Shown here: piece after piece, positions 22,944-35,601 of the stretch
How the letters are laid out: each line of letters starts with the position of its first letter
How positions within the stretch are numbered: position 1 is the stretch's first letter
Source: Dendrobium chrysotoxum
Lineage: Eukaryota > Streptophyta > Magnoliopsida > Asparagales > Orchidaceae
Direction: 5' to 3'
Length of the DNA: 64,000 bases
Assembly (NCBI GenBank): GCA_019925795.1
Contig: CM034307.1
Coordinates: 40,573,201 to 40,637,200, forward strand
The notes under the pieces: model-generated
Told to the model about the DNA's origin: nothing
Database searches by the model: none
The model's input: the letters and a program-made list of their open reading frames with translations, nothing else
Program-made: the position numbers and the translations under genes

Positions 22944-24134
22944 TCAGGGGACTTTAACAGGTAACTGAACTGGTGACTGGACTGAAGTATCTCTAATCTG
23001 AATCCCAACAGTTCTACTTATCTTCATTGGTACATATGGTTCATCCAAAGGTATGGGCCTCTTGCCCTTAACATCAGCTAACTGCAGGTCTTTCATGATC
23101 TCTTTTGATTTGGCTATCACAGGGGCCAACTTTGAAAGTCTCGAAGAGGGAACTGGAGGTCTACCACTGAGAGGGTGACTCCTACCAGACCCAGTTAAAA
23201 CTATATCCTCAGTTTTGGCAGTTGGGAGATGAGGCACCCAGTGATATCTATCCACTAAGACTGAAGCAACTGGTTGTTTAACAAACTTTTTATTTCTCCT
23301 CATTGGCTGAGGAGTCAGGTTTCTTGCTTTAGATTTTTCTTTCTTTAAAACTTCTTTCTCAAGCTTATGTGAGATCACCCCCTTCAGGTGTCTCACATAT
23401 TATTCTTTTGTCTGACCTGTCTCAGCAGCACAGGTGTGAATGATGTTCCTCAACATCCTGGTTCTTAAAGTATTCTTTTCCTTTGTAGTCCTCTTAACAG
23501 TATAGTTGACTGGGCTAGGTGGAGAGCTAGCAATCCACGTGACTCTCTCCTCCCCTGCAGCAGCTGCGAGGGGGTGAAAACGACTCCCTTTCAGGAGTGG
23601 AGAAGATGCAGGGATAGGCAGCTCCTCAACAACCTCAGGCTCAACTAGACTCAGGGCCTTCTGTTCAGCTATCTTTCTTGACTTGGTGATTTTCTTCCTT
23701 ATCCTTCTCAGGTAGTTCTTCCTAGCACTCTTAGTACCAAACAGTACTCCAGAACTAGAGGACCCTTTCTCAAAAGTTGACTTCACCTCAATTTTCTTAT
23801 CCTCACTTTGGACTGAGGGTATAGAAGGTGTAAGGGTAGCGCCTGCTGCCAATTCCAACATTGGGGGAAGGTCACTCGTAGCCCCCACAGTTAGTTCAAC
23901 TACTAGACCATTCTCGCCCTCAGCAGCGAGATTAATGATTATTCCACCATTCACAGACAGTTTCAGAGTCTTGAAACCCATTCCAAATTGAATTACACTG
24001 CTATGGATTAACTCTTCAACTTGAAGGTCTCGGTCAATTGAGAACAGAAGTTTCCCAGCCATTGCAGAAGATTTGATTGTCTGAAATTTGAAAGAGAAGA
24101 TTTGGATCAAACTTTTGAATTTAAATTTTGACAA
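22944..24134 (-). pseudogene. ORF1 of the Tat element, upstream of gag
   Basis: About 395 codons in a single frame, interrupted by one in-frame TAA near 23400. The ATG chosen at 24134 is the first in frame; a second, in SSAMAGKLLF, lies at about 24062 and may be the true start because the part before it is low-complexity. The protein is basic in the middle (KNYLRRIRKKITKSRK) and Ser/Pro-rich later, with KGKRPIPLDEPYVP near the end. No known domain recognised. Ogre-type Tat elements carry an ORF1 of unknown function in the same place, which supports it as a real element gene. Confidence 0.65.
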
Positions 24135-26075
24135 GAAATTTTCTATATTTTATCACATAAATCGAATTATAGGAATTATAATCCGATATGTAATGATAAA
24201 GTATAGATATCAATTTTGACTTGAAGAAAATTTGAATTTTTATTGTATATGTTCAACTACAAGAGAATATTGTAGAGAACGTATAACAACAACGGTCTGG
24301 ATTTGATTTGAAAGAATTTGACGGGGATTTTGAAATTTTTAAGATTGAAAGACTTTCTTTGAATATTTGAAACCAATAAGTCGGGTTTGATTTCAACTTA
24401 ATAGTTAACAAAATGTCAAAGGAAATCAAAGAGTTTTGACTCGACTCTCTTATCCCATTGATTAGGCTAGAGATAAGATGTCGGAGGTTTGACTTGATGG
24501 AAAGATTAGATGATTAAGTTTGAATCTGGAAATGATACATGTTATACTACAAGAGAATATTGTAGTAGTACATGTGACAATAAAAGTTGAATTTGAATTG
24601 AAAGGAATTTAAGTGACTCAAAAATTCGGCAGCATCTCCCCTTATTTTTGAAACTCGAGGTGTTGAATTTGCATTCAACGCGACAGTTTACAAGCATTAG
24701 GGAAGATTTTACAGGAAGGAACTCGACTCTTTATATCTTATCAAAGATAAAATGTCAGAGTTTAAAGATTTGAAAGATACTGAAAATAAATGTTGAATTT
24801 AAATTGTCAATGTTAATCTACAAGAGGTATTGTAGAAGAACATATGACAAGTGACGATTAAAATTTGAAGAAATTGAATAGATATTTTGGAAAACTTGAA
24901 TTTCCGGCAGCACCTCCCCTTATTTTTGAAACTCGAGGTGTTGAATTTGCATTCAACTCAACGGTTTACAAACGTTAGGGAAGAGCTAGGGAAAACCACT
25001 TGACTCTTTTCATTTCAAAAGAGTGATTTGTAATGAAATGTCAAAGATTGATTTAACCAAAAAAGTTTGAAGAAATATTACATATATTAAGCTACAATAA
25101 TTGTTATAGAGAAATATATGTCAATGCATTTTGAACTTGATTGATTTTGAAAAGAGATTTGAAAATTTTGAAAATTCGGTGGCATCTTCCCTTATTTTTG
25201 AAACTCGAAGAGTTGAACATGTGCTCAACATAACGGTTTACAAACATATAAGAGGGAGATTCTAGAAAATCGACCTGACTCTTTCATTCCGAAGATTGAT
25301 TCAGAAAGAAATGTCAAGGACTGAAATGACCGGAGAAATTGAAAGTATGTTGACTATACACAACTATAACCATTATTGCAAAAATATATAATTGCAATGA
25401 TTATCATGAGTTGAAATAGATGTTTGAAAATTTTGAAATTTCGGCAGCATCTCCCCTTATTTTTGAAACTCGAAGTGTTGAACGTGTGTTCAACATAACA
25501 GTTTACAAAAAAATTTAGATAGGGGGACGCTAAAAGCTAACCCGACTCTTTCATTCCGGTGAGTGATCCGGGATTGAAATGTCGAAGGTTAGATAACCAG
25601 AAGATTCAAACTTTGGATTAAAATTTGGAAGAGAATCTATATCCTATCACACATATTGAATTATAAGAATTACAATCCTATATGTAATGATAAGATATAA
25701 GAATCAATTGATATTTGAAGAAGATGAAATTTTACTAGACTATTGAAACTATGATTTTGAAGTTAAAGAATTCTTCTGTAAATTGTGAAACTTAGCATGC
25801 TGAGATTTATTCTCATGCAAGTTTACAACATATGCAAAAAGATTTTGAAAAGCTTGGCTTGACTCTTTTGCTCTACCAAAAAACTTGGAGGCAAAATGTC
25901 AAAGCCCAGCTTGGAGGGAGGTTTCCTACACTCACCTCTCTTTTCACATGTCTTAATTGAGTTGACCACACTCACCCAAGGGAGAAATGAGAGAGGGACC
26001 AACGGAAGAAAGGTAGTCAAAACTATCGATGCAACAAAATTCATACCGCTATTAAAGATGGAGAGAGAGATTAGT
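24135..26075 (-). repeat. Leader of the Tat element: about 280-bp tandem repeats with hairpins
   Basis: About five units, each with GGCAGCATCTCCCCTTATTTT (read here in pieces at 24631, 24910, 25174 and 25442), GAAACTCGA[GA]GTGTTGAA, ACGGTTTACAA, GACTC[GT][AT]CTCTTTC[AT] and AAATGTCAAAG. Each unit also has an inverted repeat, at 24245-24285, 24537-24575, 24806-24848, 25080-25121, 25361-25413 and 25638-25699, plus one at 24143-24207. The remaining part (25740-26075) has short open frames without recognisable product. It corresponds to the untranslated leader between primer site and ORF1. Confidence 0.8.
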
Positions 26076-26092
26076 CCCCAGTGCAGTCGCCA
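26076..26092 (-). promoter_or_regulatory. Primer-binding site of the Tat element
   Basis: On the minus strand TGGCGACTGCACTGGGG lies six bases after the LTR end. Tat and Ogre elements usually have a primer site of nearly this sequence, said to pair with a tRNA-Arg; the tRNA assignment is from memory and was not tested. Confidence 0.7.
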
Positions 26093-29000
26093 CTTTTTTG
26101 TTTTGATTGAAAAATATAGTTTTGAAAAAGGTTTAATTTTCTTTGGGAAATATTTAATTTTTGAATTTTAATTTTAAAATTAAACGTTTATTATGAATGA
26201 TATATCACTTCGGAAGGTGAACATATCATTCCCTAATAGGTTCAGATTTCAAATTTTGAATTTATTTTGATTATCATAATCAAACTCAAGGAGAAGCAAC
26301 ATACGATCTCGAAAGATCAATGTGATGTTTAATCCACTATTTGATTATGTTAATCTAAATGAATGGATCATTAATTTCATAATCAAAGTTATGATTGTAA
26401 TTGATATATCTATCCAAAGAAAGAAGATATCAATCACTATCAATAGTTTGAATATGACGATAATGATCGTTAGGTTTGAATTTCCCAAAGATAATTAATT
26501 GAAGGTTTTAAAAACTTAATTTTTAAAAATTTGGTCTGGGTTTCTAAATCTCCTACGAGCGCAAGCCCTCGTAGTTAATTACATCATAGGAAAATAGAAA
26601 TCTTCCTACGAATACTCTCGATTAAAATAGCGATACAAATTTCATTAAAGAATTCAAAGCTTGATATCAAGGAAGGTTAAGGGACTGGAAATTCAACAGA
26701 GACTGGTTCAAGATTGAACACTTATTTTTGAAGTCAAAGGAAGAAGAGTAGGAGGTGTTTTAAGATTCTGAATTACTTCAGAAACACCTCAAACTATCCT
26801 AAGTGTTGGGCTTGAATTAGATTGAAAGAGATTTACTGTTTGAGTGATCAATTTTATTAGAAAGTGGGAATTAGATTCCCCGAGGTTGAGGTCTTAGGAT
26901 TGAACATCTGCCTCAGAACCTAAGTCTAAAATTGGGTACTAAAAATCAGTGACCCAGAACCTAGCTAATGCAATACAATCCTGAACTTACCCCGGCCTGG
27001 ATTGGGGAGCCAGCTAAACCACCTAAACGCTTCAAAACCATGATATCCGGTCTTTTATGAAAGAGTGGTTAAGGATATTATTTAAGATTAAGTTTGAGGA
27101 GAGTGGGGCTGACATCTAGAGCAGGTTCCTATTTAGCCCCTTAACACATGTTGGGTTAAATGCTTAAGCTAGAAATGCAATTAAGATTTAGACTCAATTT
27201 TAATTTATTACTAACGCAATGCATGCTAGTCGACTCGATTAAATGCTTGAAATCAGAATGAAACAGTTTAAAAACTAGGCTTAAAAATAGATTTTATCCT
27301 AGAGATTACACGACATCCCCTTGGACAGAACTGCACCCTAATAGGTCAGGTGGTCTGCCAGAACCCGCAGGCGGGGAGGTGCCTAACACGGTAGAGAAGA
27401 TTCAATATGATGCATGAAAAACCACCGGCGAGTCTGGGCTTACTTCTTAGAAGCGTTAGAGTTACTATCTGAGCTTAAAAAAAATTTTATTTTGTTTAAG
27501 TAGAAAAAGTTTAAGACCGTACCCTCACGAGCCTCCGATCGGGTTCAAGGCTAAATCAAATACGACATGCAATAAGCGCCCAAAAAATTATTAAAAGCAT
27601 GCAAGTCCTTAATCGCAATCAACATCAAGTAATTAAATCAATCAAATAATTAAATTAAATAAATAAATGCTCAAACTGAAAGTCCATGTGGCAAGTGCCA
27701 CTTAATTATATAACATAGGGTCTGCATGAAAGTAAAGTGGCAGGGTACCACTGACTACAACCTGGATTCTACTCCTAAGACTCAAGTGACTTTGAGATTT
27801 GAGATTCTTCTCGTTCTTCACTTCTTCGTCTTCTGGGAACTCCTTGGGTCGGGTCTGGATATCCAAATGAAAAGAAACTCCCCCTGAATAGGGGTGCTAT
27901 CTTTTCTCTTTGGATATTTGAAATTCATCCTAATTTGGATCTCCAAATGGATAGGAACTCTCCCCTAAGGGATGTTCCTTCCTCTTTAGATTCCAAATTG
28001 GATGTTTAAACATCTCAATCTCAAAGTACTTTAAACAATACAACTCAAATTCATATCAAATTTACATTAATCAAAATTAAAAATCTAGACTCGATCCTGC
28101 AGGGTTATCCTAATAATCAGCAGTTTATATTTGACATCCCAAGCAGTTATATATTTGAAATTTAAAAAAATACTCAATCACAGCCACACTTGGCCATGCT
28201 CTTTTTTGATTTTAAAGGGGGACTTAAGCAAATTTCTGGAGCACCTGTATAATTTTAATATTAATGATTTTTGCCCCCTGTAATTTATGCCCTGTATGAG
28301 TATGGCCACCTGCATAAGATTGAATTAGTACAGATCGTTCCTAACCTAGGGGTAGATCTATCGTATAATCAATCAACTCAGAGTGCAGTAAATAAATAAA
28401 CAATCACATCAACATCAATTACTTAAATCTAGCAACCAGCATGCAATGAAAACCACGGAAAACTCGGCACACGCAAGTAGCAGAAAAACAAACACCGGCC
28501 TAGCCTAAGACTAGAGTTGGTTATCCTAGCAAACCATCTAAAATGTGTGAGGTAGGTTGTTTCGCTTTGATATGTTCTAGATAGGGTACTTGATTGAAGT
28601 TGTTTGATGTTCTAGTTGGTTGAAAGGTTTCAAGGAAATTTTAATTAAAATTTAAATCTTAATGATTTGAATTTGATTTTAAATTTGATTTTGATTGTTT
28701 GTTTGATGCCACCTTTATTGCACACCAAGGCCGTGAAGTTTATTTCACCTTCCTTGGGGCTAATTTAATAGCCTCGTAGGCCTAGGTTATCCAGTGGTAC
28801 CCAATATAATTAAGTGCTTTAAGTTTAATCAATGTTTGAAGGTTAATTAAATTTTAATTAGAATTGATTGATTGCTGGTTTAAGTTTGAATTAGTGTTTT
28901 CTGAAATTTTGAATGATTTATTCAAATTTTGGTATTTTCTGGATTATTTTAATGATTTAATTCAAGGGTAAAAAACTTACTTTTTGATCTAAAGTGTTTT

Positions 29001-29939
29001 CTGAAAGTTGATATTTTATTAAAATACTAGAACTTAATATGATCAGTTAGATAATAAGTACACTAAAATTGGATTTTTCTATATTTTATTATGAAGGTTT
29101 GAAGTTTTGACTTAAATTTGAACTAAATTTGACCAAAAGTTGACTTTTTCAAAATTGATTGATTTCTGGAAACTTAATATTTTTAATAAATATTAGACCT
29201 TAAGATGAGTTGAATGCCTTTGAGTTTGCTCAATTTGGAGTTTATTTGGATTAGTTATGAATTTTGAAGTTTTGATTATTTATTGAATTTTCAAAAATTG
29301 TTTAATTAAGACCCTTTATATGGTTTGAATTCAAATGACCTCCAAACTCCTTGAAATGAACTCCAAAGGTCAGGAATAACCTAAGGAGTGATCTCCAAGT
29401 GTTTGGAAAATTTTTGAAATTTTTTTAATTATTTTTAATTAATTAAATTAATTAAATATTGAATTTCAATTAAACTTAAATTAAACTTAATTTTGAAGTC
29501 CAGTCAAGGGGATTTTATTTTTCATTGATTAAGGGTTCAATTCTGGTCAGTTTGAAGTATTATGTGTAATTTTTGGATTTAAATTTGATTTATTACAATT
29601 TCTGGAAAGTTTAAGGGCTTAATTGAGGTTTAAACTTAATTAGGTTAATTAAGGGATTTAATGATTTCAAAATTCAGTAGGGAATTTTCCTAAGGCTGGG
29701 AGTGTCACTAAGTTCAATTATTCAAAGTTTCAAGTCAATTTGAAGTGTATCCTAATTATTGGAAATATTCTAAGTTTTCTATACTTAGGTCCTTAATTAT
29801 TGTCCTTAATGACACTAAGTTAGTTGGGTTTAAATCCATGTTCCACTAACCCTTGAACAAAAACATATAAGCATACACACAATCACATCCTAGAACTAAG
29901 AGAGCCTTAAAGCTAGGTGGTGTGTGTACCCTAGGCATG

Positions 29940-31025
29940 CAAATCAAATTAAAACTTAATTAATTGAATGACTAATCAATGAATAACCAACAAAATAATT
30001 ATACATTGATTAATCACTAATCCACATGTATTCCATTCAATCATGCCTAATCCATGTTTAAAATCTCATGTGATCTCTCAAAGTTCAAACATTTTAAATA
30101 TATAAAATTTTAAAGTGGGTTTTAAAATATACATATATATATATAAAGCCTATATATAATAATATAAGTTTTCAAATAAGATAAGTGAAAATATCATCAA
30201 ATAAAAAAAAAATTTTTTGAGAGATCCACTGATTTTTAATATAATTTGAAAATAAACTTTAAATTTTATTTTTTTTTAAATATATATATATATATAATTT
30301 AATTAATAATTAATTAAATATTATTTTATTCAAATATCTTTAATTATTCAAGATTAATTAAGATTTAATCTTGAAAGTAATGTTAAATTTAAATTCTTAA
30401 GATTTTGAAAATTTTAAGATGTTGATTGAATTTTTATGATTTAAAATGAATTTGTTTAGAATTTTGAAATTTAAGGTTAATTAAAGCATTTAAGTCAATT
30501 TAAAACTGATTAATATTTGAATTAATTCTTGAATTAAATTAAAATTATATTTTTAAATGAGTTTTTGATGTTAAAAGAACCAAAAATATCAAATATCTAA
30601 TTAATTAGTTAAATAATTAAATAATGCCATTTGATTAAGTGATATTAAAGAATATGAATTAAAATTTAATTTTAAATAAGAAAATAATTTAAACATATAT
30701 TTGAAAATTTAAAGTAAATTTCAAAGTAAACTTAAAATTTTAAGGAAATATTTTAGTCAATATTGATTAAATATTAATTTAAAATAATTAATGTTTAATA
30801 TTTAAAGTAATTTGAAATATATTCATATTTTAAATCAATGCTAATTTTAAATCAAAGTATTTCTTAAATTAAAAATACCTAATTAATTATTAGATATTTT
30901 AAAATATATTAATATTTTAAAATAATATTAATGTATTCAAAGTTAATTATTAATTAATCATTAAGTTATCTTAATTAAAATTTTTTTTAAAAAATAAAAT
31001 TTAATTAAAAAAATAAAAATAAAAA
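29940..31025. other. Extremely AT-rich block in the 5' LTR
   Basis: Counterpart of 9000-10285, with (AT)n runs near 30135 and 30285 that differ in length from the other LTR. It ends at the G-box palindrome at 31036-31047. Confidence 0.7.
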
Positions 31026-32619
31026 AAGGCGATTTTGCCACGTGGCAGCCCTTGATTGGGCGCTGCAAACCGCGGTGGCGGCGCCCAATCATTGCCCCTG
31101 ACTCGATGGAGAGCGGGACCCATGCGCAAATACTTAATCCAGTCAGCAACCCTTCCTAGCCATCCGATCGAGCGTGGTAGCGAATGGATGATCAGGATGG
31201 TGCCGAATAAAATATCTCACAGCAGTTGATCCCGCGATCTAAGATGGACGGCTCAGATCGAGCCGAACCAGGGGATTAACCATGGAGCTTGATCCGCGGG
31301 TTATCCAAGCCACAGAACGGCATAAATTGGACCGTTGATCTTGAAATCAACGGTTCGAATCGCGAATAGATCATGCGGCTGACGGAATATACCCTAGAAA
31401 TGATAATTGCTCGATTCTCCGTCGATAATTGACCATTTTTAATAAAATTTTAGACAATGATTAAACAAATGAACAGAAATAATGTGGATTTTATTTTAAA
31501 GCTTAGAATGAACTATTTGAAAAGCTAATTAATTATAAGTGTGTAAACTAGGGTTTAGGATTTCGACATTGATAATGGGCGGATTAATCCGTTTAAGAGC
31601 TCTCTGAAATTGTTGTTTGTCCACGCTTATAAGTGTAGAAGACCCCTCGAGCTGATGACGTCTAGATTGAAAGATACACGCTCTTGAAGGATCTAACCTT
31701 CGGTTCACCGGGAAACTTGCCGGCGGCGGTTTTGATCGGTCGGATTAGGGTTGGGAAGTATGGAGGAGTTTCTTGAGAGCTAAAAGAAGTAAAGATCTGG
31801 ATCTGGGAGGGTTCTTCTGGAGAGAGGATGAATGGGATAGAATGATGGCTCAAATGAGCCTTTTACCCTATTCAAACATCCGGAGGCCGTTTGGATGGCT
31901 GGGATGGATTTGGATAGTTGCTAGGATTGTGCCACCTGTCCAGGGGTAGGTGGGAGCAGGAGCCAAGGACAAGTGCAAGGACAGGTAGGTGAAAAAGGTG
32001 TTTTTGTCCTCATATGCACATGTGGAGTTGATTTGGGCTGTTGGATTTCCATCCAAGGGCTAAGAAGGGCTCTAGGAATGTTCTAGAGTCGATTAAGGCT
32101 GCTAGAATGCTTAAGGATGGAGTGGGTTAAGTCTAAGATGGATTTTAACCATCTTTGACCACTCCATGACCTTGCTTTGACTATTTGACCAGCCCAAAGC
32201 CACTTGGACTGCTGAGATGGCATTGGAGAATGCTTGAGGTGCTGGAATAATAGATTGGAGGAGTTTAATGCTTGAGGGTTGAGATTTAAATGGGTTAGAA
32301 AGGTTTTAAAAGAGCTTTGACTATATGTTGACTAGTCAAATGACAATGTTGACTGTTGAGGTGGCAGCCAAGGATCCTCAAGAGCTAGTTGGAGAAGGTT
32401 GGAAGGGGTTTGATGATTAAGGCTTGGGTTTTTTTAGTATTTAGAAGGAGATTTGAAAGGGTTTGACCAAGGATTAGGTTTGACCAAGTCAAACCTAATA
32501 TGATTTGACCTCAAATAGGTTTGAATAGATTTGACTTAAGTTTTGAGATGGGTTTGATAGCTTAAGGGATTTGATTGGATCAAATGGGTTGGAATGACCC
32601 ATTTAAAGTCTTAAGGGAT

Positions 32620-33350
32620 TTTGAGTCAACCTAGGTTGACTTAGTCAACTAGGTTGACCCAGGATCTAGGTTTGGGTTGAACCAATTTAGAATGATATTT
32701 TAAGTATGGTAAAAGTGGTTTCAGGGGTCAAATAGGTCATTTGGATCAAAGTGACCTATTTGGGCTCTTAATGGGCCTAATGGGTCAACTGTATTGACTT
32801 GGTCAACCAGGTTGACCCAGGGTCAGGGACTAGGTCCAGCCAGTTCAGAATGACATTCTGAGTCTATTGGTGGTGGTCTCAAGGTTTGGAGAAGTCATTT
32901 AGTCAAAATGACCTATTTGGGCCCTTAATGGGCCTTTTAGGTCAACACTGGTTGACTTGGTCAACCAGGTGGGTCCAGGGTCCGGAAATGGATTCAACAG
33001 ATTTGAAATGATATTTGGAGACCAATGGAGGTGGTCCCAAGGTCTGGGGAGGCTATTTGGTCAAAATGACCTATTTTGACCCATAAAGGCTTGTTTGGTC
33101 AAACTGGGTTGACTTGGTCAGCTAGGTTGACCTAGGGGCTGGAAGTGGGTCCAACAGGTTTGGTTTGATATTTGAAACTTGCTAGAAGTGATTGTATTTG
33201 ATTTGGAGCTCATTTGACCAAAGTGACTATTCACACCCCATAGGGGTATTTTGGTCATTTTGGCCTCTGGTCTACTAGGGGTCAAATTGAGTCCAACAAA
33301 ATGCAGTTTAATGCTCAATGGGTCATAATCAAGGATCGGGAAGTGATTTG
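32620..33350 (-). repeat. W-box tandem repeat in the 5' LTR
   Basis: Same array as 11900-12640, with dyads TTGACTTAGTCAA near 32637, TTGACTTGGTCAACC near 32795, near 32953 and near 33110. In the last dyad GGTCAACCAGG has changed to GGTCAGCTAGG. Because this LTR would drive transcription, the array is placed upstream of the presumed start of the element RNA. Confidence 0.72.
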
Positions 33351-34621
33351 GAGCTTTGGAGAAAGCTCCAGGATCAAAATCCACTGGGTGGTAGGTCCAG
33401 TGGCATAGACTGTAAATATTTGAAGGTTTTACAGCCTTCGGACTTCAATTCAGTTTCTGGGGTTAGAGACCTCAGAATGAGCTCAAATTTGGAGGGTTGC
33501 CTCTAGAGACATGTCATATCAGTGTGGAACTGACAGACCTTGAATCAGAGGTCATTTGATTGGGTTTTAAAATGTTCAAAGATTCACTTGAAAAGGCTTT
33601 TAGGACTAAGACCTTTAGCCTTAGGTTTGATCTGGATTTCTGATTTTAAGCTATATTTTGAGTTTGAATGATTGGATTTAAATTATCCAAATCATTTATG
33701 ATCATTTAGAGATCATAAGTGATAGGATAGGATTAAAGCTTGATCAAAGGTAGAATCAAGGTTTGAACTAGAGTTTGGATTTTGAACTGGATTGAATTCT
33801 TGATTTTGATCAAGGTTTGAATTGAGGATATGGATTAAAGTCTGGATAGAAGTTTGGATTAAAGTCAGGGGTTTGGATTAATTTGAATCTTAAATAAATT
33901 GATTTACAGTCTAGGTTGGTATGGAGTTTGAATAGATTTGAAGTTTGGATAAATCTAAGGTCTAGGAGAATCCTAAGACCTAATATTGATCTAAGAAATC
34001 CTAGGGTCCAGAGTAGATCCTAAGGACTGAAGTCTAGGAAACTCTTAGAGTCTAGGAAACCCTAAGGTATGGGATCTAGAAGAATCTTAAGATTTAGAGT
34101 AGATCCTAAAGTCTGGATTCTAAGAAGATCCTAAGGTCTAAATAGATCTGAGGTCTAGGAGAATCCTAAGACCTAGACTGATCTAGAGTCTGGGTAGATC
34201 CTAGGGTTAGAAATATAGGAGAATCCTAAAGTTTAGAAATCCTAGGATCTAAGATTTAGGAAGATCTAGAAATTGAATAAATCTTGATTGGCTTAATGTT
34301 GAGATTGATTTAAAGCTTAAAGGGGTTTGAGGTTAAAATGGATTTAAAATCTGAATTGACTGGAAGTCTGGATTGATCTAAGATCAGATTGATCCTAGGG
34401 TCAAGATTAAATTGAAGAGATCCTAGGGTCTAGAGCAGATCTTAGGGATTAAAATCTAGGGAGGTCCTAGAATCTAGATTGGTTTTAAGTTGTGTTGATC
34501 TGGGGTCAGGATTGATCTGGGGTCTGGATGGGTCCTACTGACCTCATACAAAAATGAGGTCAACAACGGCATACCTATAATATGTCTCCTCATTTTGAGC
34601 ACTTAAGAAGTTATGATCCCA

Positions 34622-34678
34622 ATCCCTCCTAGATGATGAACCTCTAGATTGATGAGCTCTCTTTCCATTTCCTGACAT
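34622..34678 (-). pseudogene. Post-pol ORF of the copia element, first codons
   Basis: On the minus strand an ATG at 34678 starts MSGNGKRAHQSRGSSSRRD, a basic Ser/Arg-rich start like that of other plant copia post-pol proteins. The codon GAT is followed directly by the Tat LTR. If the Tat element is removed with no duplicated bases, the frame continues openly from 5175; removing five bases gives a stop. This bears on the missing target duplication. Confidence 0.55.
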
Positions 34679-35600
34679 CTCTTTTGAATGCTCAAAAGGG
34701 TTTGGAATTGAAGGTGAAATGAATGAAAATGACCCTCCTTTATATAGAAAAGAGATCAATCGTACTGTACGAAAAAAATTTCATATGGGATGAAATGAAT
34801 TTCGTCGGGACTAATCAAATTTTTTACGGAATAATGAAATCGGTCAAAAATGAAATAGCTTTTCGTAAACTGCTTGTCCCGAGGCATCCTTTCGTATATG
34901 CTTTTTAACTTCCTGATCGTACAGATGATGACGTGTTCGTCCGGGATGATCAGGATATTAAAGGATCATTCAGGTGATGGTTTGGTTCATCCTTATCCAA
35001 ATTGACACATGGATTGTACAGACGAAGACGTGTTCATCCGGGATGATCAACAATAAAAACTGACACTAACTGTGAACCCACCCATTCGTACAAATGAATC
35101 TTCTACAATCGTACAGTACGATGACATCATCGTTCAGTATGAATAGACAAAGAACATACAGTATCGTCACTCCAACTCTACAGGTTTTTAATACTAAAAT
35201 AAAGACCAACACAAGACAAAATTTTTGATTTTTTTTAAAAGACACACAATATTACCATAAAACACAATAAACTAAAAACAAATAAACTTATAATTACATA
35301 CAAAATAATTTTGCAGAATTTTCAATCATGCACTAAGATCAATCACACCTAGCCTTATCTTTAATATGCTAAAAGTGTCAAAAGCTAGGGGTTTTATGAA
35401 AATATCTGCAAGCTAATCTTTAGTAGCAACTTGATGTAGTTCAATTTCCCCTTTTGCTATATGATCTCTTATGAATAATGCCTTATATCAATATGCTTTG
35501 TTTTAGAGTGTTGCATAGGATTCTTTGAAATACAAATGGCACTCATGTTATCACAAAAGATTGAAATTATACCAATAGAAAAATCCTAAATCAACTAATT
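34679..35600 (-). other. Copia interior between RNase H and the post-pol ORF
   Basis: No gene found. It holds a CGTACTGTACG dyad at 34760-34772, two copies about 96 bases apart of a block with GTACAGA[TC]GA, ACGTGTTC and TCCGGGATGATCA (34918 and 35014), and a further dyad CGTACAGTACG at 35112-35122. These are the same words that fill the copia LTR arrays, so they may be shared cis elements of the family. Confidence 0.6.
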
Positions 35601-35601
35601 A

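Larger units (their letters stand above)
5176..34621 (-). mobile_element. Tat-lineage Ty3/gypsy retrotransposon with about 8.6-kb LTRs
   Basis: The element runs from TGTTTTGATTG at 5176 to ATGATCCCA at 34621 and is read on the minus strand. Order: 5' LTR 26099-34621, primer-binding site 26076-26092, repeat-rich leader, ORF1, gag, protease, RT, RNase H, a second RNase H of the archaeal type, integrase, repeat-rich 3' tail, 3' LTR 5176-13896. The second RNase H between the usual RNase H and integrase, together with an ORF upstream of gag, marks the Tat lineage (Ogre, Retand and relatives). The interior holds at least ten in-frame stops and about three frameshifts, so the copy cannot make its proteins. 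Two flanking 5-mers (ACGGC and ATCCC) do not form a target duplication. Confidence 0.85.
26099..34621 (-). repeat. 5' LTR of the Tat element (8523 bp)
   Basis: It aligns with 5176-13896 from TGTTTTGATTG to GATCCCA. It is shorter mainly because of a 198-base gap at 30559/30560 (AATG junction) relative to 9630-9827, and because it lacks the extra inverted CCAAT copies seen near 10341-10375. It would carry the promoter that makes the element RNA (minus strand). No confident TATA box position can be named because of the many AT-rich runs. Confidence 0.88.
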
